A stretch of 64,000 nt of DNA, taken from Telmatospirillum sp. Lineage in GTDB: Bacteria; Pseudomonadota; Alphaproteobacteria; Rhodospirillales; Magnetospirillaceae. The stretch spans positions 101,081-165,080 of the forward strand of contig JARLJB010000290.1 in NCBI GenBank assembly GCA_031291415.1, written 5' to 3'. Under the pieces are notes generated by a model, which saw only the letters and a list, made by a program, of their open reading frames with translations, had not been told where the DNA came from and did not search any database. Within the stretch, counting starts at the first letter, position 1; each line of letters opens with the position of its first letter. Positions 8,221 to 16,406 of the stretch are shown piece after piece. Both the position numbers and the translations under genes were made by a program.

Positions 8221-8991
8221 TCAACGGTGCTCCATCCACGGCATCAGGAGCTTTTCAGACGCCAGCATGGCGGCGCTGAGAATGACGCCAAGCAGGGCCG
8301 ACGCAATGACTGCGGCTAACGTCAGAGGCATGTCGAGATCGCCGCTGGCCTGCAGGATCATATAACCGATGCCTTCGTTGGAACCGATGAACTCGGCGGT
8401 GATCGCCCCGGTCACGGCATAGACCGTCGCCGTCTTCATGCCGGCGAATATACTGGGCATGGCGCCCGGGATCCGAACGAAAAAGAATTCCTCGGCGCGC
8501 GAGGCTCCCATCGACTGAGTAATGTAGAAGATACGTTTGTCGATCAGGCGAAAGCCGGAAATGCTTTCGAGCAGGATCGGGAAAAAGGTCATCAGCATCA
8601 CCAAGGCCGACTTCGGCAATACACCGATACCAAGCCAGACCAGCAGCAGGGGAGCCACAATGGTTTTCGGGATGAACTGCAAGATGATGATAAGTGGATA
8701 GCAAAGCCGCTCGAAGAAATGGAAGGTGACGATGAGGAAAGCCAGGGGAACGGCAACGACCACACTGACGACGAATCCGAAGACGATGATTTCCATCGTC
8801 GCCGCCGTGTTACGCCATAGCGCCCCGACATTGGCCACCGTCGCGGCATAAACTTCGGATGGCGTCGGAAGAAGATACCGGGGGATATGCCATCCCTGTT
8901 CGATGCACTTCCAGATCGCCAGAACGGCGATCACCGTCGCGACTGGACCAAAGAGGTTGAGGACGATCGTCCAGACCTGTTTCATCGTCAT
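8221..8991 (-). CDS. NitT/TauT-family ABC transporter permease
   Basis: This inner-membrane permease of 256 aa has about six predicted hydrophobic segments and the family EAA-type loop around residues 160-185 (FFFVRIPGAMPSIFAGMKTATVYAVTGAI). It pairs with a second, different permease at 10114, so the channel is probably a heterodimer. The ATG at 8991 follows GGAG at about ten bases; another ATG lies two codons inside. It sits 46 bases before the ATPase gene and 63 bases after the binding-protein gene, consistent with one transcript. Confidence 0.9.
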   Translation of the reverse strand: MTMKQVWTIVLNLFGPVATVIAVLAIWKCIEQGWHIPRYLLPTPSEVYAATVANVGALWRNTAATMEIIVFGFVVSVVVAVPLAFLIVTFHFFERLCYPLIIILQFIPKTIVAPLLLVWLGIGVLPKSALVMLMTFFPILLESISGFRLIDKRIFYITQSMGASRAEEFFFVRIPGAMPSIFAGMKTATVYAVTGAITAEFIGSNEGIGYMILQASGDLDMPLTLAAVIASALLGVILSAAMLASEKLLMPWMEHR

Positions 8992-9054
8992 CAGACATTG
9001 ACTCCGGGACCTTCCGCCGCCGCATGACTGGAAGGTCCCTCGTACTGGCGACGA

Positions 9055-10059
9055 CTATTTCGTCGCGCAGACCAGCGGTGGATTGGGCAGGTAAGCGGTA
9101 TCGAAATAGGCCGAGAACGGTTTGTCCGACGACACGCCCATGAATTTCGTCATGACCTCGTAGCTGGCGTCGAGATATTTTTGCGACGGCAGCCCCAATC
9201 CGACCGAATCCGGCGCGCAGTAGTTATTTTTCGCGCGCTCGGTCACGGTGAAAAGGGCGGCGTCGCGCTTGCCGGCATCGGGATAGACCTCCAGCAGGGC
9301 GGAAACCGCTGCCGCCGGGTTCTCCATGGTGGCCTTGATACCCTTCAGCGTCGCGGCGACGAAACGGCGAACGACGTCAGGCCGTTCCTGCAGCATCTTC
9401 TCGGTCACCACAAGGCTCATGCTGACCAACGGAACCTTGAAATCACGCATGTAAAGGGCGCGCACCGGAATGCCGCGGTCCTTGAGGCGCGGGAACATGA
9501 TGTCGGGAACGTCGATGACCGCATCGACACGCCCCTCGCCCAACATGGACAAAGACGCGGCGGCGTCGAAATTGACAATATCGATCTTGGCGACATCGAC
9601 CCCCTGAGCGCCCGCCATGGCGCCCAGAAGAGCCCGTTGGGCGGTGCCGGGAACCACCCCCAGTTTGCGGCCCTCAAGATCCTTTGGCGTTTTGATCGGC
9701 GAATCCTCGCGGACGATAACCGCCCAACTGCTCAATTGCTCGATGATGCCAATAATTTTCACCGGAGCCCCGCGGGCAGCGAGATTGACGATCACGCCGG
9801 CATCGGCCAACCCGACGTCGGTCTGCCCCGCCGCGACCAGCTGGACGGTCGAACCCGATCCGCGCCCCTGTTCGATCTCAAGATCAATGCCGGCATCGCG
9901 ATAGTAGCCCTGCTTTTGCGCGTAGATATAGGCCGCGTGCCCAGGGTCCGCCGCAAAATTCAGGGTAAATTTCACCTTATCCGCCGCCGAAGCGGAACCG
10001 GTCGCCAGTGCGACTGCCAGGCAGACGCCCAGGACGAAATCAAGACCTTTTCGTGCCAT
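9055..10059 (-). CDS. NMT1/THI5-like ABC substrate-binding protein
   Basis: This periplasmic protein of 334 aa has a clear signal peptide (about residues 1-26, ending ATGSASAAD). The mature chain begins VKFTLNFAADPGHAAYIYAQKQGYY, typical of SsuA/THI5-like receptors in which this N-terminal segment lines the ligand cleft. DAGIDLEIEQGRGSGSTVQLVAAGQTDVGLAD is also characteristic. A good GGGAGA site precedes the ATG. The family binds pyrimidine precursors, sulfonates and related molecules. The adjacent PfkB kinase suggests a sugar- or nucleoside-like ligand phosphorylated after uptake, but this is inference. Confidence 0.9.
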   Translation of the reverse strand: MARKGLDFVLGVCLAVALATGSASAADKVKFTLNFAADPGHAAYIYAQKQGYYRDAGIDLEIEQGRGSGSTVQLVAAGQTDVGLADAGVIVNLAARGAPVKIIGIIEQLSSWAVIVREDSPIKTPKDLEGRKLGVVPGTAQRALLGAMAGAQGVDVAKIDIVNFDAAASLSMLGEGRVDAVIDVPDIMFPRLKDRGIPVRALYMRDFKVPLVSMSLVVTEKMLQERPDVVRRFVAATLKGIKATMENPAAAVSALLEVYPDAGKRDAALFTVTERAKNNYCAPDSVGLGLPSQKYLDASYEVMTKFMGVSSDKPFSAYFDTAYLPNPPLVCATK

Positions 10060-10113
10060 CCCGCTTCTCCCTTATGACCACGCACCTCGACCGGTGATGG
10101 CCGTTTCAAAGCC

Positions 10114-10863
10114 TCACGCGCCCTTCCAGGGCAGCAGCAACCACTCGACCACGCTCATCACCGCGTTGACACCAAAACCGATCAGCGTGCCCACAGTGAT
10201 CGTCGCAAACACCAGCGGAAGATCGTCGTTGGTGACCGCGCGCATCGCAACAAAGCCAAGCCCATCAGTGGCGGCGACATATTCGACGACGATCGCCACG
10301 GTGACGGCGATGATCAGCGACGTTTTCAACCCCGACACGATATGGGGAAGCGCTGCCGGCAATCGGATGAACAGGAAGGTTTGGAAAAGCGACGCCCCGG
10401 CCGAACGGCTGACATAAAGCAGCCGGCGATCCAGATATTTGAAGCCGGCGATGCTGTCGACAAGCACGGGAACGAAGGCTCCGATGGCGATCAAAACGAC
10501 CTTCGAGACCAGTCCGTGCCCGAACCACACAACCAAAAGCGGAGCCAGCGCCACCTTCGGCAGCGTGTTGAGCAGAACGATCACATAATAGAGGGACCGT
10601 TCCAGGGCGGGCGAAAGTCCGATGCTGAAGCCCAGCGGAATCGCCGCCACCGCGCCAACGCCGAATCCGACGCCGATCGCCTGCAGCGTGATCAGCGAGC
10701 TGCGGGTCAAAATCGGCGCATTTTCCACAAGGGATCGGCAAAACACCGAAGGAGCTGGCAAGATATGGGCGGAAATTCCCAAATAGCGGGAAGCAAATTC
10801 CCAAACGGACAAGACAACGACTACAGACAAGGTCGGCAGAAAACTCGCCGATCTGCTTCCCAT
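10114..10863 (-). CDS. Second NitT/TauT-family ABC permease
   Basis: This 249-aa inner-membrane permease is homologous in plan to the one at 8221. Its EAA-type loop TFLFIRLPAALPHIVSGLKTSLIIAVTVAIV lies around residues 155-185, and most of the rest is hydrophobic helices. I start at the ATG at 10863 (MGSRSASF), just before the first membrane helix. A longer form starting at 10929 would add 22 polar residues with no clear purpose. No strong ribosome-binding site is seen for either. The two permeases flank the binding-protein gene, as expected for a heteromeric channel. Confidence 0.87.
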   Translation of the reverse strand: MGSRSASFLPTLSVVVVLSVWEFASRYLGISAHILPAPSVFCRSLVENAPILTRSSLITLQAIGVGFGVGAVAAIPLGFSIGLSPALERSLYYVIVLLNTLPKVALAPLLVVWFGHGLVSKVVLIAIGAFVPVLVDSIAGFKYLDRRLLYVSRSAGASLFQTFLFIRLPAALPHIVSGLKTSLIIAVTVAIVVEYVAATDGLGFVAMRAVTNDDLPLVFATITVGTLIGFGVNAVMSVVEWLLLPWKGA

Positions 10864-10988
10864 ACGTTGTCCCGCCCCCCGTCCCAAAACGCAACCGTCC
10901 TCATAGAATTCGACCGGCCACGAAACCACAAAATGGGAACACGGTCATAACTTCGTTGCAACCCACCGTAGCAAGACAGCAATGATTG

Positions 10989-11921
10989 TCAAGGGACACG
11001 TCCGTGTCCATGCGACGCCAGGAAAGCTTCCGTTTCCTCGCGAGACGGAATCGACGGCTGCGCGCCACGACAGGTCACGGAAAGGGCAGCGGCTGCCTGC
11101 CCGAAGACAACAGCCTGCTCCAAGGTCGCCGCCTGGGAGAGCGAGGCAGCCACGGCGCCGTTGAAGGTGTCGCCGGCAGCTGTCGTATCGACGGTGTTGA
11201 CCGCAAAGGCCGGGATCAACCGCCCCTCGCCACCATCGCTACACCAGACGCCCCGCATGCCCATTGTCAGGAGCACAACCGCGACGCCCTTGTCGTGACA
11301 ATAGTCGGCGATACGGCGCGGTCCGTCGCGTTCGTCGGCGGAAATTCCCGACATGGCCGCAGCTTCGGTTTCGTTGGGTGTGAAAATATCGGTTCCCGCC
11401 AGCAGGTCGGGGGCGATTCGCAAAGCCGGTGCGGGATTCCAGATGACCTTCGCCCCAGCCGCATGCGCCGCCTGTTTGGCCGCCAACGTGGTCGCCAGAG
11501 GGATTTCATTTTGCAGCAGAACATAATCGCCCGCGGCAAGCGGCAGGCGATAATCCGAAAACCGTTCCGGCGTGAAAAGTCCGTTGGCACCGGCGCACAG
11601 AAGGATCCGGTTTTCGCCGGTTCGATCCAGGAAGATGATGGCCGTGCCCGACCGCGAATCGGGAAGCACGGGCAAGTTCGTCACATCGATGCCGTCCTTC
11701 GCGAGGTCGGCTCGGATCTGGAGGCCAAAGGCATCATCGCCGACGCATCCGGTCATGATGACGCTGGCGCCGGCCCTGGCCGCGGCGACGGCCTGGTTGG
11801 CCCCCTTGCCGCCGGACGCCGCCAAAATGAAATCGCAAGGTACGGTTTCCCCGGCCTTCGGCATCACAGCGACTGAATAGATCGCATCCTCGTTAACACT
11901 ACCAACGACGAAAACTGACAC
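10989..11921 (-). CDS. PfkB-family carbohydrate/nucleoside kinase (ribokinase-like)
   Basis: This 310-aa cytoplasmic kinase shows the PfkB signatures: the N-terminal GSVNEDAIYS and ASGGKGANQAVAAARAG (substrate glycine pair), and near the C-terminus DTTAAGDTFNGAVAA with the catalytic aspartate and anion hole. I start at a GTG (11921), which has a strong AAGGAGG five bases upstream; a longer upstream start lacks one. It is the promoter-proximal gene of the ABC importer run. It may phosphorylate the imported compound. Ribose, deoxyribose or a nucleoside are possible substrates and the sequence does not distinguish them. It diverges from the IclR gene across a 433-base regulatory region. Confidence 0.9.
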   Translation of the reverse strand: MSVFVVGSVNEDAIYSVAVMPKAGETVPCDFILAASGGKGANQAVAAARAGASVIMTGCVGDDAFGLQIRADLAKDGIDVTNLPVLPDSRSGTAIIFLDRTGENRILLCAGANGLFTPERFSDYRLPLAAGDYVLLQNEIPLATTLAAKQAAHAAGAKVIWNPAPALRIAPDLLAGTDIFTPNETEAAAMSGISADERDGPRRIADYCHDKGVAVVLLTMGMRGVWCSDGGEGRLIPAFAVNTVDTTAAGDTFNGAVAASLSQAATLEQAVVFGQAAAALSVTCRGAQPSIPSREETEAFLASHGHGRVP

Positions 11922-12184
11922 GAAGTCCTCCTTCCCGTTCCACCGCAGCAACGGCCTGGACAAACCGCGCTCGCCGGCGGATTGGGACGTTCCTTAGGAT
12001 GTGGGGAGACAATTTTGCCTCACATCGTTAAGCGTCTATTTCGCAGTACGCGCCGAGCCCTCCCCCGGAACATCACGAAGACATCGACATCGAAACCGTC
12101 CGGTTTGGCCGATCCATCCTTAAGACAAGGACGCCAGCCCCCTTCAAACGACGCCTTCAGTGTCCACGGCAGCGCCCTCCATTT

Positions 12185-12201
12185 CTGAAACACTATTTCA
12201 G
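12185..12201. promoter_or_regulatory. Putative IclR operator 1
   Basis: CTGAAACACTATTTCAG is an inverted repeat with six-base arms and a five-base spacer. It shares the pattern GAAAC-R-CT-R-TT-Y-CA with the site at 12259 and resembles the site at 13359. IclR-family proteins often bind such GAAA/TTTC palindromes. The assignment is inference from recurrence and location. Confidence 0.6.
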
Positions 12202-12258
12202 TTTAGTGCTGGGGGAAGAACAACGTCAAGTGGTGGCATCGCATCCGTTAGAAAAATC

Positions 12259-12274
12259 TGGAAACGCTGTTCCA
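12259..12274. promoter_or_regulatory. Putative IclR operator 2
   Basis: TGGAAACGCTGTTCCA is a palindrome with five-base arms, about 80 bases before the IclR-type start codon. It is well placed for autoregulation and matches operator 1 at most core positions. Confidence 0.6.
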
Positions 12275-12354
12275 ACTCGAACATCTATATCGAATCGGCT
12301 AGCATCCTGATATTCTTCTAGGAGAATCGAACTCAGGACAGGTTTGCTGCGAAC

Positions 12355-13200
12355 ATGGCTCGGCAGTCATCTTTTGCGATCGAACGTTGTATGGCTATCC
12401 TCGAACGGCTGTCACAGGCCTCCAATGGTCTTCCGCTGTCGACCATCGGCGAGGATCTGGATATTCCGAAAAGCGCTGTCTACCGCTTCTTGCAAGTGCT
12501 GGAAGAGCAAGGATACGTCCGCCAGGACGAAACCCGCCGCTACAGCCTGACGATGCGGGTCGTCCAGATGGGTTTCCGGTTTCTTGCCGGCAAAGGCGTC
12601 TGGGAAATTGCCCAGCCGATCCTCAATCGCCTGGCCGAACGTTCGGGCGAGTTGGTCCGCATGACCGTTTCGGATGGACAAACATTGTCCTGGATCGCCA
12701 GCGCCCAGGGCGCCCGTTCTGGATTGATCATCGATCCCGTCATGGGGTCACGCGTTGTCATGCATGCCACGGCCACAGGCAAAGTCTGGCTGGCCTCTTT
12801 GCCAACCGAAGAGGCTATCTCCATCGTTCTCCGCCAGGGATTGGGGTCGCCACAAGAACACGGCCCCAATGTGATCCAATCGGTCGAGGGGCTGATCAAG
12901 GAGTTCAAACTGACGCGTGAGCGCGGTTATGGATTGAATGTCCAGGAGGCCGAGGCCGGCGTCACGGCGATTGCAGTGGCCATTAAACAGAGAGGGCCCG
13001 ACGGTCAGGAAAAATGCGTGGGAACCCTCAGCATCGCCGGCCCGACCAGCAGGACGCCGGCCGAACGCCTCGAGGCGTTCGTACCGGATCTGCAGGCGGC
13101 GGCCCGCGAAATATCCGATCTGTGGCTGCTGATCGAACGCACGCCACAGTCCGAACGCCCGCGCCAATTGTTCAATAGCGACGTGCTCAGAACGCTATAG
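12355..13200 (+). CDS. IclR-family transcriptional regulator
   Basis: This 281-aa DNA-binding protein has an N-terminal winged helix-turn-helix (residues about 5-65: AIERCMAILERLSQ, LPLSTIGEDLDIPKSAVYRFLQVLEEQGYV) and a C-terminal GAF-like ligand domain (about 80-255) with the family stretch VMHATATGKVWLA. It diverges from the ABC-kinase operon and precedes the FG-GAP/SDR genes. Palindromes of one type lie on both sides of it. It probably represses or activates both arms in response to the imported compound or a derivative. The effector is unknown. Confidence 0.93.
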   Translation: MARQSSFAIERCMAILERLSQASNGLPLSTIGEDLDIPKSAVYRFLQVLEEQGYVRQDETRRYSLTMRVVQMGFRFLAGKGVWEIAQPILNRLAERSGELVRMTVSDGQTLSWIASAQGARSGLIIDPVMGSRVVMHATATGKVWLASLPTEEAISIVLRQGLGSPQEHGPNVIQSVEGLIKEFKLTRERGYGLNVQEAEAGVTAIAVAIKQRGPDGQEKCVGTLSIAGPTSRTPAERLEAFVPDLQAAAREISDLWLLIERTPQSERPRQLFNSDVLRTL

Positions 13201-13500
13201 AATCTGTCGTCATCAGGCGACGGAGCGGCAGGGCGGGGACAACTGTCCGTCCGGCGGATGCTGTCGGCTTCGCGAGACCGCAACGATCTCCTTGCCGGCG
13301 AATCGGGCACGGCCGGGATGCCTAACTCATTCGCATCGTGAGAATTTATTTTTTTATAGAAACACAGTTTCATTATACCTAAAGTTCCCAATCAGAAAAT
13401 TCGGTGATTGAAACACCGGCCACCCTCCCCGTGTGATCCGAGACGGCGACGGTAACTCGGACCACCGGGCGCTGGGGCTGCATGAGGGAAAATACAGTCG
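13201..13500. promoter_or_regulatory. Intergenic region upstream of FG-GAP gene
   Basis: These 300 bases contain no supported gene. An AT-rich patch at 13340-13380 carries a GAAAC-ACA-GTTTC palindrome (listed separately) and is the likely promoter of the FG-GAP/SDR genes. Confidence 0.5.
13359..13371. promoter_or_regulatory. Putative IclR operator 3
   Basis: GAAACACAGTTTC is a perfect inverted repeat with five-base arms in an AT-rich segment, about 130 bases before the FG-GAP gene. It has the same GAAAC/TTTC half-sites as the two sites upstream of the IclR gene. Confidence 0.55.
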
Positions 13501-15468
13501 ATGACGACGGAACGCTGGGAAGACGTTATTCCGATCTGGCGGGATCCCGGATATGGCGACCACATCGTGCCCTTCGATCGTTCGGTTGGCCAACGCCCTG
13601 TGGCCGGCGGCATCATCACCTGCGCCGAACCTGTCGATTGGTGCGGCAATGGCGGACGGGACCTCCTGTTGTCGGCCTGGGACGCCTGCTATGGCGCCAA
13701 GGTCCGGCTGTTCCGCCAAACCGGAACGGCCGCTAACGGCCTGCCTTCCCTGACCTATGACGGCGAAATGACGGGAGTGAGCGGCTTCGTCACCGTGGTC
13801 CACGATGGCGACAGCTTTCATCTCCTGTCGACATCGCGGCTGCGCCGGTCGCTCTATTTCTACCGCAACATCGGCAAACCCGGCCAACCGCGTTTTGGAG
13901 ACCCGATTGAGCTCCACCCCGAGGCTGATTGGCTGCATGACGGTGAAATCTTCCACCTCGCGCGTTTTCACGATATTGACGGCGACGGCCGCCGCGAGCT
14001 GGTTCTCGGAACCGACTATTGGCACGACTATTGGCCGGAAGGCGCCGAGTGGAACGACAAGGGATATCGCCCCTACGGCGTCGATGGCCGCTGGCGTGGC
14101 GGCCCGTTGCGCGGCAACCTTTACATTTTCCGGGATGACGGCGCGCCTGACGACCCTCGGCTTGGTCGCGGCAGGCCGGCGACGACCGACGACGACCCGA
14201 TCGAGGTCTACGGCCAGCTTGGACCGACGTTCGGCGACTTCCGCCGGACCGGACACCATGACCTGATCTGCGGCAGCTTCCTCGACCAGCTGTATTTTTT
14301 TCCGCGAGGACCGGATGGCAATTTTGGCGCCGGGCGGATGATCGCCGCCGCCAGTGGACGAAAACTCACGCTTCCCCATTGCATTCACATGCCGGCCGCC
14401 GTCGACTGGGACGACGACGGCCATGTCGATCTTGTCGTCGGCGCTGAGGACGGCCGCGTCTGGTTCGTCCAAAACAGCGGCATCGTCGAAGACGGCGTCC
14501 CGGTTTTCGAAAAACCCGTGCCGATTTGCAGCGCCGCAGCAGAGCCGCAACTCGGTGCCCTGCCGGTTCCAGCCATCGCCGACTGGTCGGGCACCGGACG
14601 GCTGGACCTGATCACCGGCAATAGTGCCGGTGAGCTTTTGTACGCACCTGTCCTCGGCCGCCCAGAGGCACCTGCTCTCGGGGCGCTGCAACCAATCGAC
14701 GCCGGAGGAACGGCCTTCCGGGTCGCCGCCGGCTCGCAAGGCTCCATCCAGGGACCCAGCGAGTACAAGTTCGGCTACACCTGCCCGTCGCCCTGCCATT
14801 GGTACGGCCAAGACCGGCCCGATATCATGACGAGCGACATATTTGGCCGCTATCTCGTTTTGCGCAATCTGGGGGGCACGCCACCGCGCTTCTCGGCCCC
14901 TTGCGAACTTCAGTTCGACGGCCAGCCGTTGCGAACCGTCTGGCGTGTTAGGCCGGCCGTTACCAGGTGGCACACCAGGGATATGCTTCACCTGGTGACG
15001 CTCGATGCCGAAGGTGTCCTGGTGATGTTCGACAAGGTTTCCGACAACGAGGTCGCCAACAAGAGACCTTTGCTGTACGCGGACGGTGGCGAGATCCGGT
15101 TCACGGAAGACCATGGCGGCGGTCGGGGACGCATCAAGCTTTGCGTGTGCGACTGGCGTGGAAGCGGTCGCCTCGACATCATCTTCGGAACCCATAATCG
15201 CGCCTCGATTCCCCCCGGACCGGAGGGCATTCCACGACATACGACCTATCAAGCCGGCGTTTTCCTGCTTGAGAACGTCGAGGGGAGCGACGAACCTCGC
15301 TTCGCGCCGCCCCGTCCCTTCCGCTTCCGTGGCGAACCGTTGGTGCTTGGCATGCATGCCTGTTCCCCGGACGCCGTGTCCTGGCGCCAGCGGGATCTGC
15401 CCGACTTGGCGATCGGCGTCGAAGACGGCAGCCTTGTGTGGTTCGAACGCGAGACCCTGACGTGGTGA
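13501..15468 (+). CDS. FG-GAP/VCBS-type beta-propeller protein, apparently cytoplasmic
   Basis: This 655-aa protein carries repeated FG-GAP-like units with acidic calcium-loop motifs, for example DIDGDGRRELVLG near residue 160, DWDDDGHVDLVVG near 305, DWSGTGRLDLITG near 365, DWRGSGRLDIIFG near 555 and the terminal DLPDLAIGVEDGSLVWFE. These suggest a seven-bladed propeller. Most proteins of this type are exported, yet no signal peptide or membrane helix is seen here. It is followed after 57 bases by an SDR dehydrogenase and preceded by a putative IclR operator, so it probably serves the same catabolic programme as the ABC importer. Its biochemical role is unknown. Confidence 0.85.
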   Translation: MTTERWEDVIPIWRDPGYGDHIVPFDRSVGQRPVAGGIITCAEPVDWCGNGGRDLLLSAWDACYGAKVRLFRQTGTAANGLPSLTYDGEMTGVSGFVTVVHDGDSFHLLSTSRLRRSLYFYRNIGKPGQPRFGDPIELHPEADWLHDGEIFHLARFHDIDGDGRRELVLGTDYWHDYWPEGAEWNDKGYRPYGVDGRWRGGPLRGNLYIFRDDGAPDDPRLGRGRPATTDDDPIEVYGQLGPTFGDFRRTGHHDLICGSFLDQLYFFPRGPDGNFGAGRMIAAASGRKLTLPHCIHMPAAVDWDDDGHVDLVVGAEDGRVWFVQNSGIVEDGVPVFEKPVPICSAAAEPQLGALPVPAIADWSGTGRLDLITGNSAGELLYAPVLGRPEAPALGALQPIDAGGTAFRVAAGSQGSIQGPSEYKFGYTCPSPCHWYGQDRPDIMTSDIFGRYLVLRNLGGTPPRFSAPCELQFDGQPLRTVWRVRPAVTRWHTRDMLHLVTLDAEGVLVMFDKVSDNEVANKRPLLYADGGEIRFTEDHGGGRGRIKLCVCDWRGSGRLDIIFGTHNRASIPPGPEGIPRHTTYQAGVFLLENVEGSDEPRFAPPRPFRFRGEPLVLGMHACSPDAVSWRQRDLPDLAIGVEDGSLVWFERETLTW

Positions 15469-15525
15469 TGGCGTTCGCGAACCGTTTTTTCTCATGATCT
15501 TCGACGAAGAAGAAGGACGCCGACC

Positions 15526-16272
15526 GTGAAGGACGTCACCGACCATATCGCTATCGTAACCGGTGGAACGCGCGGCATCGGAGCCGCCATCGTCAAGAGA
15601 CTGGCGGCGCGCGGTGCCGCCGTCGTCGCCAATTCCATTTCCGAGGAGGCCGCGGAGACCTTTGCAGACGGCCTCCGCGCGGAAGGACTCCGCGTTGTCG
15701 CGGCCTGCGGCGATGTCGCCGATGAAACCGATGTCGCGCGGATCTTCGAAATCTGCCGGCAGACGTTTGGCCCTTGCTCGCTGCTCGTCAACAACGCCGG
15801 CTACGAACAAAGGGTGGCCTTCGATTCTCTTTCGGTCGCCGATTGGGACCGGATGATCAATGTCCATCTGCGCGGCACATTCCTGTGCTGCCGGACGGCG
15901 ATCACCGACATGCTGGCGGCCGGCGACGGCGTGATCGTCAATGTGGCGTCGCGCATCGGCCAGGCGGGCGGCGCCAATGTCTGCCACTATGCCGCCGCCA
16001 AAGCCGGCATGATCGGACTGACGAAATCACTGGCCCGCGAATTCAGCCGCCGCGGAATTCGCGTCAATGCCGTCGCCCCCGGCCCCATCAAGACGGAGAT
16101 TTCAGCCGCATTCGCGCCGGGATGGGAAGAAGAACGACTCAAAGAATTGCCGCTGGGACGTTTTGGCGAACCCGACGACGTTGCCGATACCGTCGAGTTC
16201 CTGGCCTCTCCGCGCTCCCGCCTCTATGTCGGACAGACCTTCGGCCTCAACTCCGGCGGCCTGATGGTATGA
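15526..16272 (+). CDS. Short-chain dehydrogenase/reductase (SDR)
   Basis: This 248-aa NAD(P)-dependent oxidoreductase has the classical SDR set: the nucleotide motif TGGTRGIG at about residue 12, NNAG near 88, a serine in VNVASRIG near 142 and the YAAAK catalytic pair near 156. It resembles FabG-like 3-oxoacyl-ACP reductases, but that subfamily also includes many sugar and polyol dehydrogenases. The GTG start at 15526 has AAGGA at a suitable distance. It lies 57 bases after the FG-GAP gene in the same direction. The context argues for oxidation of a sugar-like or alcohol substrate more than for fatty-acid synthesis; this is inference. Confidence 0.92.
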   Translation: MKDVTDHIAIVTGGTRGIGAAIVKRLAARGAAVVANSISEEAAETFADGLRAEGLRVVAACGDVADETDVARIFEICRQTFGPCSLLVNNAGYEQRVAFDSLSVADWDRMINVHLRGTFLCCRTAITDMLAAGDGVIVNVASRIGQAGGANVCHYAAAKAGMIGLTKSLAREFSRRGIRVNAVAPGPIKTEISAAFAPGWEEERLKELPLGRFGEPDDVADTVEFLASPRSRLYVGQTFGLNSGGLMV

Positions 16273-16406
16273 GGGCCGTCTCGCGAGGGAAGGCTTGAGG
16301 GTGGGGACGGGGCGGCATAACCTGCGCTGGCGGACTCGCCGGATCGAAGTTTTTGACCGAGTGAGCGCAATCCCAGGAAGACGAACTCACGCAGGTCCCG
16401 GAAATA

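Larger units (their letters stand above)
11922..12354. promoter_or_regulatory. Divergent control region between kinase/ABC operon and iclR-type gene
   Basis: This 433-base stretch has no convincing gene. It holds two related palindromes (12185-12201 and 12259-12274) listed separately. The part from about 12180 to 12320 is more AT-rich than its surroundings and probably carries both promoters. Confidence 0.6.

Noticed and set aside
13354..15987. 877-codon minus-strand frame opposite the FG-GAP and SDR genes
   Set aside because: The forward frames show clear domain motifs (DxDGDG repeats, TGxxxGIG, YxxxK). The reverse product is Arg/Gly/Ala-rich with no recognisable domain and spans two genes.
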